From: Lentzea waywayandensis
GTDB taxonomy: Bacteria; Actinomycetota; Actinomycetes; Mycobacteriales; Pseudonocardiaceae
Assembly (NCBI RefSeq): GCF_900115955.1
Contig: NZ_FOYL01000001.1
Coordinates: 620,001 to 684,000 of the forward strand
Reading direction: 5' to 3'
DNA: 64,000 nt
Program-made: the position numbers and the translations under genes
In this document: positions 25,577 through 32,465 of the stretch, in pieces
Layout: the number at the start of each line of letters is the position of its first letter
Position numbering within the stretch: the first letter of the stretch is position 1
The notes under the pieces: model-generated
Seen by the model: only the letters and a program-made list of their open reading frames with translations
Told to the model about the DNA's origin: nothing
Database searches by the model: none

Positions 25577-25656
25577 GTCGTGTTTCCTCCTGTGATCGGC
25601 TGGTGTGCCACCGATCCTGGGGTCTCCTCGCGTGATCTCGGTCGTTCGCTTCGTCC

Positions 25657-25673
25657 TGGGTCTGCCAGACCCA
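25657..25673. promoter_or_regulatory. Palindromic operator candidate
   Basis: Perfect 7-bp inverted repeat TGGGTCT-GCC-AGACCCA between the reductase and regulator genes. A -10-like CATACT at 25696-25701 lies 6 bases before the regulator ATG, which would put the palindrome over the matching -35 region. It is a likely binding site for the regulator itself. Confidence 0.55.
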
Positions 25674-25707
25674 CCTTCGTCGATCACGCCGCGGGCATAC
25701 TGGCCAG

Positions 25708-26586
25708 ATGACCGACGATCCCCGCCGTGAGCTGGCCGAGTTCCTGCGGACCCGGCGAACCAGGGTGCGGCCGCAGGACGTCGGGCTGGAGCCTGGTCCG
25801 CGGCGGCGCGTCGCGGGGCTGCGCCGGGAGGAACTGGCCCTGCTGGCCGGGGTGAGCCCGGACTACTACCAGCGCATGGAGCAGGGCCGCGACGTGCGCC
25901 CGTCCGACCAGGTCCTCGACGCCATCGCCGGCGCGTTGAACTTCTCCGCCGAGGAGTCCCGGCACCTGCACAGCCTCGCGGCCGCCGCGCGCACCCCCGT
26001 CCGGGCCGGCCGCCGGTACCCGCCGGAGGAGGTCCCGCAGACCACGCTGCGGCTGCTGCGCGCGACGGACTCGCCCGCGCTGGTCGTCGGGCGCTTCCTG
26101 GACGTGCTGGCCTGGAACCCGCTGGCCGGTGCCCTGCTGGGCGCGTTCACCGAGGTGCCTCAGGCGGAACGGAACCTGCTGGCGCTGTTGCTGCACCCGG
26201 AGGCCGACCAGGCGTGCCCGGACCGCGCGGCCACGGTCGCCGAGCTGACCGGGATGCTGCGGGCCCAGGTCTCCGCCGAGCCGGGGCACCCGCGAGCGAC
26301 GGAACTGGTGGACGAACTGAAGGCGCGCAGCGGCGAGTTCGCGACGCTGTGGGCCCGCCACGACGTCGAGGACACGACACGCGGCCGGATGCGCGTCGAC
26401 CACCCGCTGGTCGGGGAGCTGAACCTGGACTGGGACGCCTATCCGATGCCGGGCGCGCCAGGCCCCGTGCTCATCGTGTACACCGCCGAGCCGGGCAGCC
26501 AGGACGACGAACGCCTTCGCCGGCTAGCGGGCATGCTCGACCAGCGACCCTCACAAAATCAGTGGGCGGCCACCTCGGCGCGGTGA
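25708..26586 (+). CDS. XRE-family regulator with MmyB-like ligand domain
   Basis: A 292-residue protein with an N-terminal helix-turn-helix (GLRREELALLAGVSPDYYQR, MEQGRDVRPSDQVLDAIAGA) and a C-terminal MmyB-like (PF17765) domain with LDVLAWNPLAGALLGAF. Members bind small lipophilic ligands and generally repress a divergent oxidoreductase gene, consistent with the quinone-reductase neighbour. ATG 25708 is 7 bases from a -10-like hexamer, so the mRNA may be leaderless. Confidence 0.92.
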   Translation: MTDDPRRELAEFLRTRRTRVRPQDVGLEPGPRRRVAGLRREELALLAGVSPDYYQRMEQGRDVRPSDQVLDAIAGALNFSAEESRHLHSLAAAARTPVRAGRRYPPEEVPQTTLRLLRATDSPALVVGRFLDVLAWNPLAGALLGAFTEVPQAERNLLALLLHPEADQACPDRAATVAELTGMLRAQVSAEPGHPRATELVDELKARSGEFATLWARHDVEDTTRGRMRVDHPLVGELNLDWDAYPMPGAPGPVLIVYTAEPGSQDDERLRRLAGMLDQRPSQNQWAATSAR

Positions 26587-26598
26587 TAGACAGCGGCC

Positions 26599-27345
26599 GT
26601 GCACACCAACCTGGCGTTCCCCGACCTTCTGCGACTGATCGAGGAGCGGACCGCCGCCTTCACGACCGCCATCGCCTCCGCCCCTGATCTGGACGCACCG
26701 GTGCCGTCGTGCCCAGGCTGGACGCTGTACGACCTGGTCCAGCACCTGGGCGACGGCCGCCGCAAGTGGGCGGAGATCGTCGCCGCGGGCCCGGCCGACG
26801 CTCCCCCGGCCCGCACGCCGGTCGAGGCACCGCGCGAGGACCTGGTGGCGTGGATGACCGAGTCGTCACGGCTGCTGGTGGAAGCGCTGAAGGAGTCCGG
26901 CCCGGACCGCGGCTGCTGGGCGTGGTGGAGCGACTTCCAGTCGCCGAGGACCACCGGCACCGCCGCTCGCCACCAGCTCCAGGAGATCGCGGTCCACACC
27001 TACGACGCCCAGCTCACCATCGGCGCCCCGCAGCCGCTGCCGGCCGAGGTCGCGCTCGACGGCGTGGAGGAGTTCCAGACGACCTGCGTCGCGACGAGGT
27101 CACCGTGGCCGCACGAGCCCGTGATCGTCGACTACCACGCCACCGAGGGCCGTTCCTGGCGCGTGACGCTCGACGCCGACGGCGCCCGACTCGGTGATGT
27201 CCCAGGCACCGCCGACGCGTCGTTCAGCGGCACGGCGAGCGACCTCGTGCTGTCCTTCTACGGCCGCAAGACCGCGGACGACCTGAAGGGCGAGGGCGAC
27301 CACCTGCGCGTCTTCGACCGGCTCGTGGCCTGGGAGCCCGCCTGA
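26599..27345 (+). CDS. Maleylpyruvate-isomerase-family mycothiol-dependent enzyme
   Basis: A 248-residue protein of the DinB-like superfamily with the N-terminal MDMPI domain: helices containing CPGWTLYDLVQHLGDGRRKW, which supplies metal-ligand His residues, and HQLQEIAVHTYDAQLT further on. The C-terminal domain (residues ~160-248, with VPGTADASFSGTASDLVLSF) is the common MDMPI C-terminal domain. Such enzymes use mycothiol as thiol cofactor; the substrate is unknown. GTG 26599 starts 13 bases after the regulator stop. A broken second copy of its 3' end lies at 28240-28461. Confidence 0.88.
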   Translation: MHTNLAFPDLLRLIEERTAAFTTAIASAPDLDAPVPSCPGWTLYDLVQHLGDGRRKWAEIVAAGPADAPPARTPVEAPREDLVAWMTESSRLLVEALKESGPDRGCWAWWSDFQSPRTTGTAARHQLQEIAVHTYDAQLTIGAPQPLPAEVALDGVEEFQTTCVATRSPWPHEPVIVDYHATEGRSWRVTLDADGARLGDVPGTADASFSGTASDLVLSFYGRKTADDLKGEGDHLRVFDRLVAWEPA

Positions 27346-27356
27346 AGGGGAACTGT

Positions 27357-27971
27357 GTGGCGTCGCTCGGAGATGTGGGAGACGCGCTGCGCAACGCGGC
27401 TGACAAAGCCGCTGCTGCCGCGGGGCCGTTGGTGGCGGAGGAAGAACTCGCCGAAGACGCTGCCGGCCTGATCAGAACAGCGGGCGAAGGCTCCTACGGT
27501 CTGACCGCGGAAATCGAGCAGACCGTAGGACAGTTCGCCCAGGTCAAGCCCGTCGTCGCCGAGCTTCTGGAGCGCCTTGACGCCGCCCAGAAGGGCATCG
27601 CCGGCATTGTCTCCGCGCTGGTGGGCGACGGATCTCCGGCAAAGGATGCCCAGGTGGGGGTACCTGCCTCGTCCCCGCACAGCTGCGCCGGAACCCGAGC
27701 TGTCCTGGGGCGAGCAGCAGCGCGCGAGCGTTCCCCACCCACATCACGAGCGGTCTCTACTTCGACGACGACGGGTACAGCGACCTCGTGCAGAGCGGCG
27801 GCGAGCCGGACGGCGAGCACCCGACGCAGGTTTCCGCACCCGAACTGCCGACGCGCGGGCTCGCCGAAATCCCCGACCGCATGTTCAAGATCGGTGTCGC
27901 CCACGGGGGTGAGGTCGGTGCGATGCTCTACTTCGGACCGACTGCTGAGGGTGTTGAAGGCATCTGGATGA
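27357..27971 (+). pseudogene. Leader of a polymorphic-toxin-like protein, disrupted
   Basis: Starts at GTG 27357, 11 bases after the preceding stop. The first ~95 residues are a clean Ala/Glu-rich helical domain (SLGDVGDALRNAADKAAAAA; EELAEDAAGLIRTAGEGS; LERLDAAQKGIAGIVSALVG) like the leader domain of actinobacterial secreted deaminase toxins. After about residue 98 (near 27650) the frame turns into Ser/Arg/Thr-rich sequence without the codon pattern of a real protein, and the neighbouring frame carries the plausible continuation (RAFPTHITSGLYFDDDGYSD at about 27728-27787). I read this as a frameshift plus loss of the toxin domain; no deaminase HxE/PCxxC motifs remain. The family assignment is inference. 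Confidence 0.6.
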
Positions 27972-28150
27972 CGCGCGCCGACGAGCCTGCCGGTGACGCG
28001 CCGACGTTGTATCGCGACGTCGACAGCCGCAGGGAGTTTCCCGCCGATGCGGTGTTGCCGCTGTCCTTGGCAGGCAAGGCGTTGCGCGAGTTCCAGTCGA
28101 CCGGCGTGCGTCCGGACTGCGTTCAGTGGCAGGAAGCGGACGCTTTCTGA
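27788..28150 (+). pseudogene. Imm1-family immunity protein, probably fused to a toxin remnant
   Basis: 120 codons from GTG 27788. The C-terminal two thirds match the Imm1 (PF14430) pattern: RMFKIGVAHGGEVGAMLYFG, TRADEPAGDAPTLY, EFPADAVLPLSLAGKALREF and the ending STGVRPDCVQWQEADAF. The frame is open leftward to about 27653 without a credible start or ribosome-binding site, and the part upstream (THITSGLYFDDDGYSDLV) resembles the beginning of a deaminase-toxin domain. This suggests an internal deletion joined toxin and immunity sequences. A short functional immunity protein from the GTG is possible. Confidence 0.55.
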
Positions 28151-28160
28151 CACGCGAAAG

Positions 28161-28246
28161 GCTGCTCAGACGGCCTTCAGACCGTCCGGCGTCTCCTCGT
28201 GCCGGATTCCACACTCAGGACACGACAGATCGTCTGACAGCCGCAC
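28161..28246 (-). pseudogene. Duplicated 3' fragment of the WbpD-like acetyltransferase gene
   Basis: The segment aligns to 30171-30255, the 3' end of the acetyltransferase; in 28167-28246 I count 69 of 80 identical bases. It still encodes, on the minus strand, a zinc-ribbon tail of the type SCPECGIRHEETPDGLKAV ending in the same stop. The gene body is absent. It ends at a GCCGCAC heptamer shared with the next fragment. Confidence 0.85.
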
Positions 28247-28461
28247 GAGCCCGCGATCGTCGACTACCACGCCACCGAGAGACGTTCCCGGCGCGTGACG
28301 GCGCCCGAGTCGGCGACATCGCGGGCACCGCCGACGCCTCGCTCAGCGGCACGGCGAACGAACTCGTGCTGGCCTTCTACGGCCGCAAGCCCGTCGAGGA
28401 ACTGAAGCTGGAGGGCGACGCGAAGGTGTTCGCCCGGCTCATCAGCTGGGAACCGTCATGA
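28240..28461 (+). pseudogene. Duplicated 3' fragment of the mycothiol-dependent enzyme gene
   Basis: Corresponds to 27108-27345, the last third of the maleylpyruvate-isomerase-family gene (IVDYHATE ... ADASLSGTANELVLAFYGRK ... LISWEPS). A 13-base deletion after GTGACG, between two GACG repeats, shifts the frame, so it cannot encode the full domain. It abuts the acetyltransferase fragment at a GCCGCAC heptamer found in both parents. Confidence 0.85.
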
Positions 28462-30066
28462 TCAGTAGAACTTGAGGGTCGACGGGCGGTGGACGAGGTT
28501 GAAGTGCTCGGCACCGGCCTTGCTGTCGACGCCCACCATCTCGACCGTCTGTCTCGGATCAGAGGCGCACAACATCGCGATGACGTCATCGGCGACCACC
28601 TCTGGATCGCGGTCGCCGACGTCGATGCCGAGCCGGAACGTCACCGACGGGTCTCCCCACCGCGCGTCGGCGGGATAGGTGAAGTCCAGGCTCGCGGCGT
28701 CGTGGACCTCTCTCGCGCTGTGGCAATAGCCAGGTCCGCAGTCCCACCGGCCCAGGATCGTCGGATCAGCCCGTAGCCGCTGTTCGACCAGCCGGGCCAC
28801 CGTTCTCGCGGGCCATTCCCAGGTGCGGTCCGCCTCCGCTCGCGCCACCTCCCGGTCGTACTCGCCGACGTCGAACCGGAACTCGCCCGGAAGCCGATCG
28901 GATCGCACGTCCCAGCGCCAGTCCTTCCACACGACTTCCGCGCCCTCACGCACGATCGTGACGTAGAGGTTGGTGCCGTCGTAGTCGTCGAGAAGGATCT
29001 CCCTCCGCTCGCTCGTGGCCTGGAGCCGGCCTCCGTCGATCACCCGTTCCGGCGGGCCGGAGAAGCCTCCCTGGAACAACGCTGCGTAGATCGGCGTGCC
29101 GTCGAGGAGGATCCTGGCCTCCACACCACCTGTGGGTTCAGGTGCGTGCGGCACGATCCGCACCGCGAACCGGGTGGACGGCACGCTCAGCCCGGGGGTC
29201 TGCCGGAGCACCCACGCCGCGCGGCCGTCGCTTCCGGCGACGTCCGTCAGCACATCGCTCCAGGCGGTCAGCAGGCTCCTGATCTCGGCGACGAGGCCGT
29301 CGCGCAGGTCGCGGACCACCACGGCCGCCCAACCGGACACCAGTTCCTCCGCCAGGGAGCAGAGCAGCACCGCACGGTCCACTGTGGCCAGTCGTTGCCC
29401 CGCGAGCGCCACCCAGCGCCGCAGAGCCGTCGTGTCGTGCGGGAGGTAGCCGAACGGGGAGGACAGGTCCTGGCTGCTCAGGTAGAGCAGGCGTGTCCCG
29501 AGGTGGTCCCACAACTCGTCATCCACGTGCGCCAGGTCGAGCAGCGCACGGAGTTCGTGCTTGCCCGCTCTCTCTCGCATGTGCCTCAAATAGCCGGAGG
29601 AGTTCCTGCACGCCCAGCGGCAGACGTCCTGGTCCGGGTGCCCCCTCAAGGCATCGCCCACCTCCCTGCGGACACCCGGTGACCGGTCGGCGACCCAGAT
29701 GGCGTCGCTCTCGGCGCCGGGAATCTCCAGCAGCACGCGAACGGCCTGTGAGGCGGCGAACTCCTGCAGCCCGAGCGTCCGGACCACGGGGATGTCGGCC
29801 GGCTCGGCGTGACCGGTCAGGAGCCCCAGACCGAGGACGATCTCGCGCTGGTCGGTGCTGGTCAGCAGCTGCCTGGCCGCGTTCACCAGGCGTGGTGACG
29901 GGTCCAGTTCACGCAGCACGGCACGGACGTCGTAGTCGTAGAACGCGAGTCGGGTGCACCTGTCGTGCAGCCGACTCAGATCTGTGAAGTCGCGCAGGAG
30001 TGCGCTCAGTGCCTGCCGGCGTTCCTCGACCCCCTGGTCAACGAGGTCCGGCCATGCGCCGCTCAC
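28462..30066 (-). CDS. Hypothetical protein with HEAT-like helical N-terminus
   Basis: 534 residues, not recognised. The N-terminal ~290 residues are alpha-helical with HEAT/armadillo-like pairs (REIVLGLGLLTGHAEPADIP; GVRREVGDALRGHPDQDVCR; LRALLDLAHVDDELWDHLG). The C-terminal half is mixed alpha/beta with WKDWRWDVRSDRLPGEFRFD and ends in an immunity-protein-like segment (DPRQTVEMVGVDSKAGAEHF). No membrane helix or signal. Its stop directly abuts the duplicated fragment at 28461. Its position beside a decayed toxin locus fits an interbacterial-conflict cargo gene, but no function can be assigned. Confidence 0.75.
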   Translation of the reverse strand: MSGAWPDLVDQGVEERRQALSALLRDFTDLSRLHDRCTRLAFYDYDVRAVLRELDPSPRLVNAARQLLTSTDQREIVLGLGLLTGHAEPADIPVVRTLGLQEFAASQAVRVLLEIPGAESDAIWVADRSPGVRREVGDALRGHPDQDVCRWACRNSSGYLRHMRERAGKHELRALLDLAHVDDELWDHLGTRLLYLSSQDLSSPFGYLPHDTTALRRWVALAGQRLATVDRAVLLCSLAEELVSGWAAVVVRDLRDGLVAEIRSLLTAWSDVLTDVAGSDGRAAWVLRQTPGLSVPSTRFAVRIVPHAPEPTGGVEARILLDGTPIYAALFQGGFSGPPERVIDGGRLQATSERREILLDDYDGTNLYVTIVREGAEVVWKDWRWDVRSDRLPGEFRFDVGEYDREVARAEADRTWEWPARTVARLVEQRLRADPTILGRWDCGPGYCHSAREVHDAASLDFTYPADARWGDPSVTFRLGIDVGDRDPEVVADDVIAMLCASDPRQTVEMVGVDSKAGAEHFNLVHRPSTLKFY

Positions 30067-30116
30067 CGGGCGGAGAAGAACTCGATTCGCTTGATCATGA
30101 ACTGGATCGTACCCGA

Positions 30117-30162
30117 CACGACAAGGCCGGCACCTCGGGTTTGAGGCATCGGCCTTGTCGTG
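30117..30162. terminator. Hairpin terminator at the end of the second polysaccharide operon
   Basis: Perfect 13-bp inverted repeat CACGACAAGGCCG (30117-30129) / CGGCCTTGTCGTG (30150-30162) with a 20-base loop. On the minus strand it begins 12 bases after the acetyltransferase stop at 30175, and it lies upstream of the helical hypothetical gene. Confidence 0.75.
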
Positions 30163-30174
30163 CTCAAAACGCTG

Positions 30175-30735
30175 TCAGACGGCTTTCAGGCCGTCCGGCG
30201 TCTCCTCGTGCCGGATACCGCACTCCGGACAGGAGAAGTCATCTGAGAGCCGCACACCGCACGCGCAGACCCAGCCCTTCACGACCGCCGGGTTGCCCGC
30301 CACGAACGCATGCGCGGGCACCGAGCGCGTGATCACCGCACCGGCCGCCGCGAACGCGTGCTCGCCGATCTCCGTGCCACACACGACAATCGCACCAGCA
30401 CCGAGAGTCGCACCCCGGCGCACCAGCGTGGTCTCCAGCGCGTCGCCGGTCTTCTTGACGTGCGCACGAGGCCGCAGGTCGTTGGTGAACAACACGTTCG
30501 GCCCGAGGAACACGTCGTCCTCGCACGTCACGCCGTCGAAGACGAGAGTGCCGTTCTTGACCGTCACGTTGTTGCCCAGCACCGCGCGGGACTCGACGAA
30601 CGCGCCGTCGCAGATGTTGCAGTCACGGCCGATGCGCGCGCCTGGCAGCACGTGCGCGAACGCCCACACGCGCGTGCCGTCGCCCACGTCCTCGGACTCG
30701 CACAAACCCTTGGGGTGCACACGAACGCCGGTCAT
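30175..30735 (-). CDS. WbpD/FdtC-like left-handed beta-helix N-acetyltransferase
   Basis: A 186-residue hexapeptide-repeat acyltransferase that would acetylate the amino group of a UDP/dTDP-amino sugar. Hexapeptide turns run through GARIGRDCNICDGAFVESRA, LGNNVTVKNGTLVFDGVTCE and LGAGAIVVCGTEIGEHAF; the loop VLFTNDLRPRA is the acceptor/acetyl-CoA region of the WbpD-type group. The C-terminus is a four-Cys zinc ribbon (CACG ... CPECG). ATG 30735 overlaps the aminotransferase stop (ATGA). With the adjacent aminotransferase it should form a 3-acetamido sugar. Confidence 0.9.
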   Translation of the reverse strand: MTGVRVHPKGLCESEDVGDGTRVWAFAHVLPGARIGRDCNICDGAFVESRAVLGNNVTVKNGTLVFDGVTCEDDVFLGPNVLFTNDLRPRAHVKKTGDALETTLVRRGATLGAGAIVVCGTEIGEHAFAAAGAVITRSVPAHAFVAGNPAVVKGWVCACGVRLSDDFSCPECGIRHEETPDGLKAV

Positions 30736-31814
30736 CGCAGCGCCTCCTTCAGTGCCTCGGCCACGCGGGTCTGCTGGGCCTCGGTGATCTCCGGGAACAG
30801 CGGCAGCGACAGCAGTTCCGCGGCCGAAGTCTCCGCCACCGGGAACGAACCGTCCAGGTGCGCGAACGCGCCCGTCTTGTGCAGCGGCGTCGGGTAGTGG
30901 ATGCCGGCGCCGATTCCCGCGGCGTGCAAAGCGGACAGCACGCGGTCGCGTTCCGGCACGCGGACGACGTAGAGGTGCCAGACGGGCAGGTTGCCGTCCA
31001 GGACGACCGGAACCCGCACACGTTCGACGTCGGCGAGCAGTTCGGTGTAGCGCTGGGCGGCGGCGCCGCGGGCCTGGTTCCAGCCCTCCAGGCGGCGCAG
31101 CTTCGCGGACAGCACCACGGCCTGCAGCGTGTCGAGGCGGCTGTTGAAGCCGAGCACCGGGTGCTCGTACTTGCGCGGCGAACCGTGTTCGCGCAGCAAC
31201 CGAACCGACTCGGCGATCGCGTCGGACGTCGTCAGCACCGCGCCGCCGTCGCCGTACGCGCCGAGGTTCTTGCCGGGGTAGAACGAGGTCGCGGCGGCGA
31301 CACCGAGGCCACCGACGGCGACGCCGTTGCGGCGTGCGCCCTGGGCCTGCGCGGCGTCCTCGACGACCGGAAGGCCGTGCGGCAGCAGTTCGACCGGCGC
31401 GGCCTGGCCGTACAAGTGCACCGGCACAACGGCCTTGGTGCGCGAAGTGACCACAGAGGACACCTGGTCGACGTCGATCAGCAGCGTGTCGTCCACGCAG
31501 TCCACGAGCACGGGCGTCGCACCGGCGCGGGCGACGGCCTCGGCCGTGGCGATGAAGGTGTTGGCGGGCAGCACGACCTCGTCGCCGTGGCCGACGCCCA
31601 GCGCGCGCAACGCCAGTTCGATGGCGTCGGTGCCGTTGCCGACACCGATGGCGTGCGCGACTTCTTGGTAGGCGGCGAATTCCGACTCGAACCGGGCGAC
31701 CTGGGGGCCGTTGATGAAGGCTGTCGTCTTGAGCACCTCGGCCCAGCCGTCGGCCACCTCGTCGGCCACCTGCTCGTGCTGGGCACGCAGGTCCACCAGT
31801 GGAATCTCGATCAC
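30732..31814 (-). CDS. DegT/DnrJ/EryC1 sugar aminotransferase (WbpE/FdtB-like)
   Basis: A 360-residue PLP enzyme that transfers an amino group to a keto-sugar nucleotide. It has AFINGPQVARFESEFAAY, the GNGTDAIELALRALGV cofactor loop, VVEDAAQAQGA with the PLP-binding Asp, and the Schiff-base lysine in SFYPGKNLGAYGDGGA. GTG 31814 overlaps the stop of the upstream acetyltransferase and its own stop overlaps the downstream one, so three genes are strictly coupled. The keto sugar could come from the Gfo/Idh/MocA oxidoreductase at 39766. Confidence 0.93.
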   Translation of the reverse strand: MIEIPLVDLRAQHEQVADEVADGWAEVLKTTAFINGPQVARFESEFAAYQEVAHAIGVGNGTDAIELALRALGVGHGDEVVLPANTFIATAEAVARAGATPVLVDCVDDTLLIDVDQVSSVVTSRTKAVVPVHLYGQAAPVELLPHGLPVVEDAAQAQGARRNGVAVGGLGVAAATSFYPGKNLGAYGDGGAVLTTSDAIAESVRLLREHGSPRKYEHPVLGFNSRLDTLQAVVLSAKLRRLEGWNQARGAAAQRYTELLADVERVRVPVVLDGNLPVWHLYVVRVPERDRVLSALHAAGIGAGIHYPTPLHKTGAFAHLDGSFPVAETSAAELLSLPLFPEITEAQQTRVAEALKEALR

Positions 31815-32458
31815 GCGCTCTCCCCACGCAACGGGCGGGCCGGCACGCCGGCCCACGTCTCTCCTGCGGGAACGTCCCGCAGGACAACGGCTCCCATGCC
31901 GATGACGGCACCGGCGCCGATCTTCACGCCCTCGCGCACCATGGCTCCCTGTCCCAGGTACGCGGCCTCCCCGACGTGCACAGAACCCGCGAGCGACGCG
32001 CGGCCGGCGAACGTGACGCCGTCCGAGACCTCGTCGTCGTGGGTGATCAGCACCTGGGGCATCGCCACCACGTGCTGCCCGATCGACAGCGGGGTCGTGA
32101 TGACGACGCCCGCGAGCAGAATCGTTCCGGCGCCCAGAGAAGCACCGGAGGTGACCGCGGCCGGGTGCACGATGGTCGCCCATCGCTCGTCCGGCAGGTC
32201 GAGCCTGCGAGCCACGGTCAACCGGACGAGCGACCGCTGTGCGCTTGCGATGCACAGCACGACGGCCGCTTCCGGGTGATCAGCCAGGAGGTCGAGCCCG
32301 CCCAGCACGGGCACCCCGTCGATCGAGGTGCCGTGCAGGGCGGTGGAGTCGTCGAGCGCCCCGAGGGGCTTCCACGTCTCCGGGAGGAGGCGGACCGCCG
32401 CGAGAGTCTCGCGAGCGAGTCCACCTGCCCCGATGAACAGCAGTGGCCGTGCGGTCAC
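31811..32458 (-). CDS. NeuD/PglD-family sugar acetyltransferase
   Basis: 215 residues: an N-terminal Rossmann-like domain (PLLFIGAGGLARETLAAVRL) followed by hexapeptide repeats (GAGTILLAGVVITTPLSIGQ; GQGAMVREGVKIGAGAVIG) and the conserved VPARPL ending. PglD homologues N-acetylate UDP-4-amino-sugars in bacillosamine synthesis; NeuD homologues O-acetylate sialic acids. GTG 32458 is 7 bases after the stop of the giant secreted protein and lacks its own strong ribosome-binding site, so reinitiation is likely. Its presence implies an acetylated sugar in the exported polymer. Confidence 0.9.
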   Translation of the reverse strand: MTARPLLFIGAGGLARETLAAVRLLPETWKPLGALDDSTALHGTSIDGVPVLGGLDLLADHPEAAVVLCIASAQRSLVRLTVARRLDLPDERWATIVHPAAVTSGASLGAGTILLAGVVITTPLSIGQHVVAMPQVLITHDDEVSDGVTFAGRASLAGSVHVGEAAYLGQGAMVREGVKIGAGAVIGMGAVVLRDVPAGETWAGVPARPLRGESA

Positions 32459-32465
32459 CCGTGCA

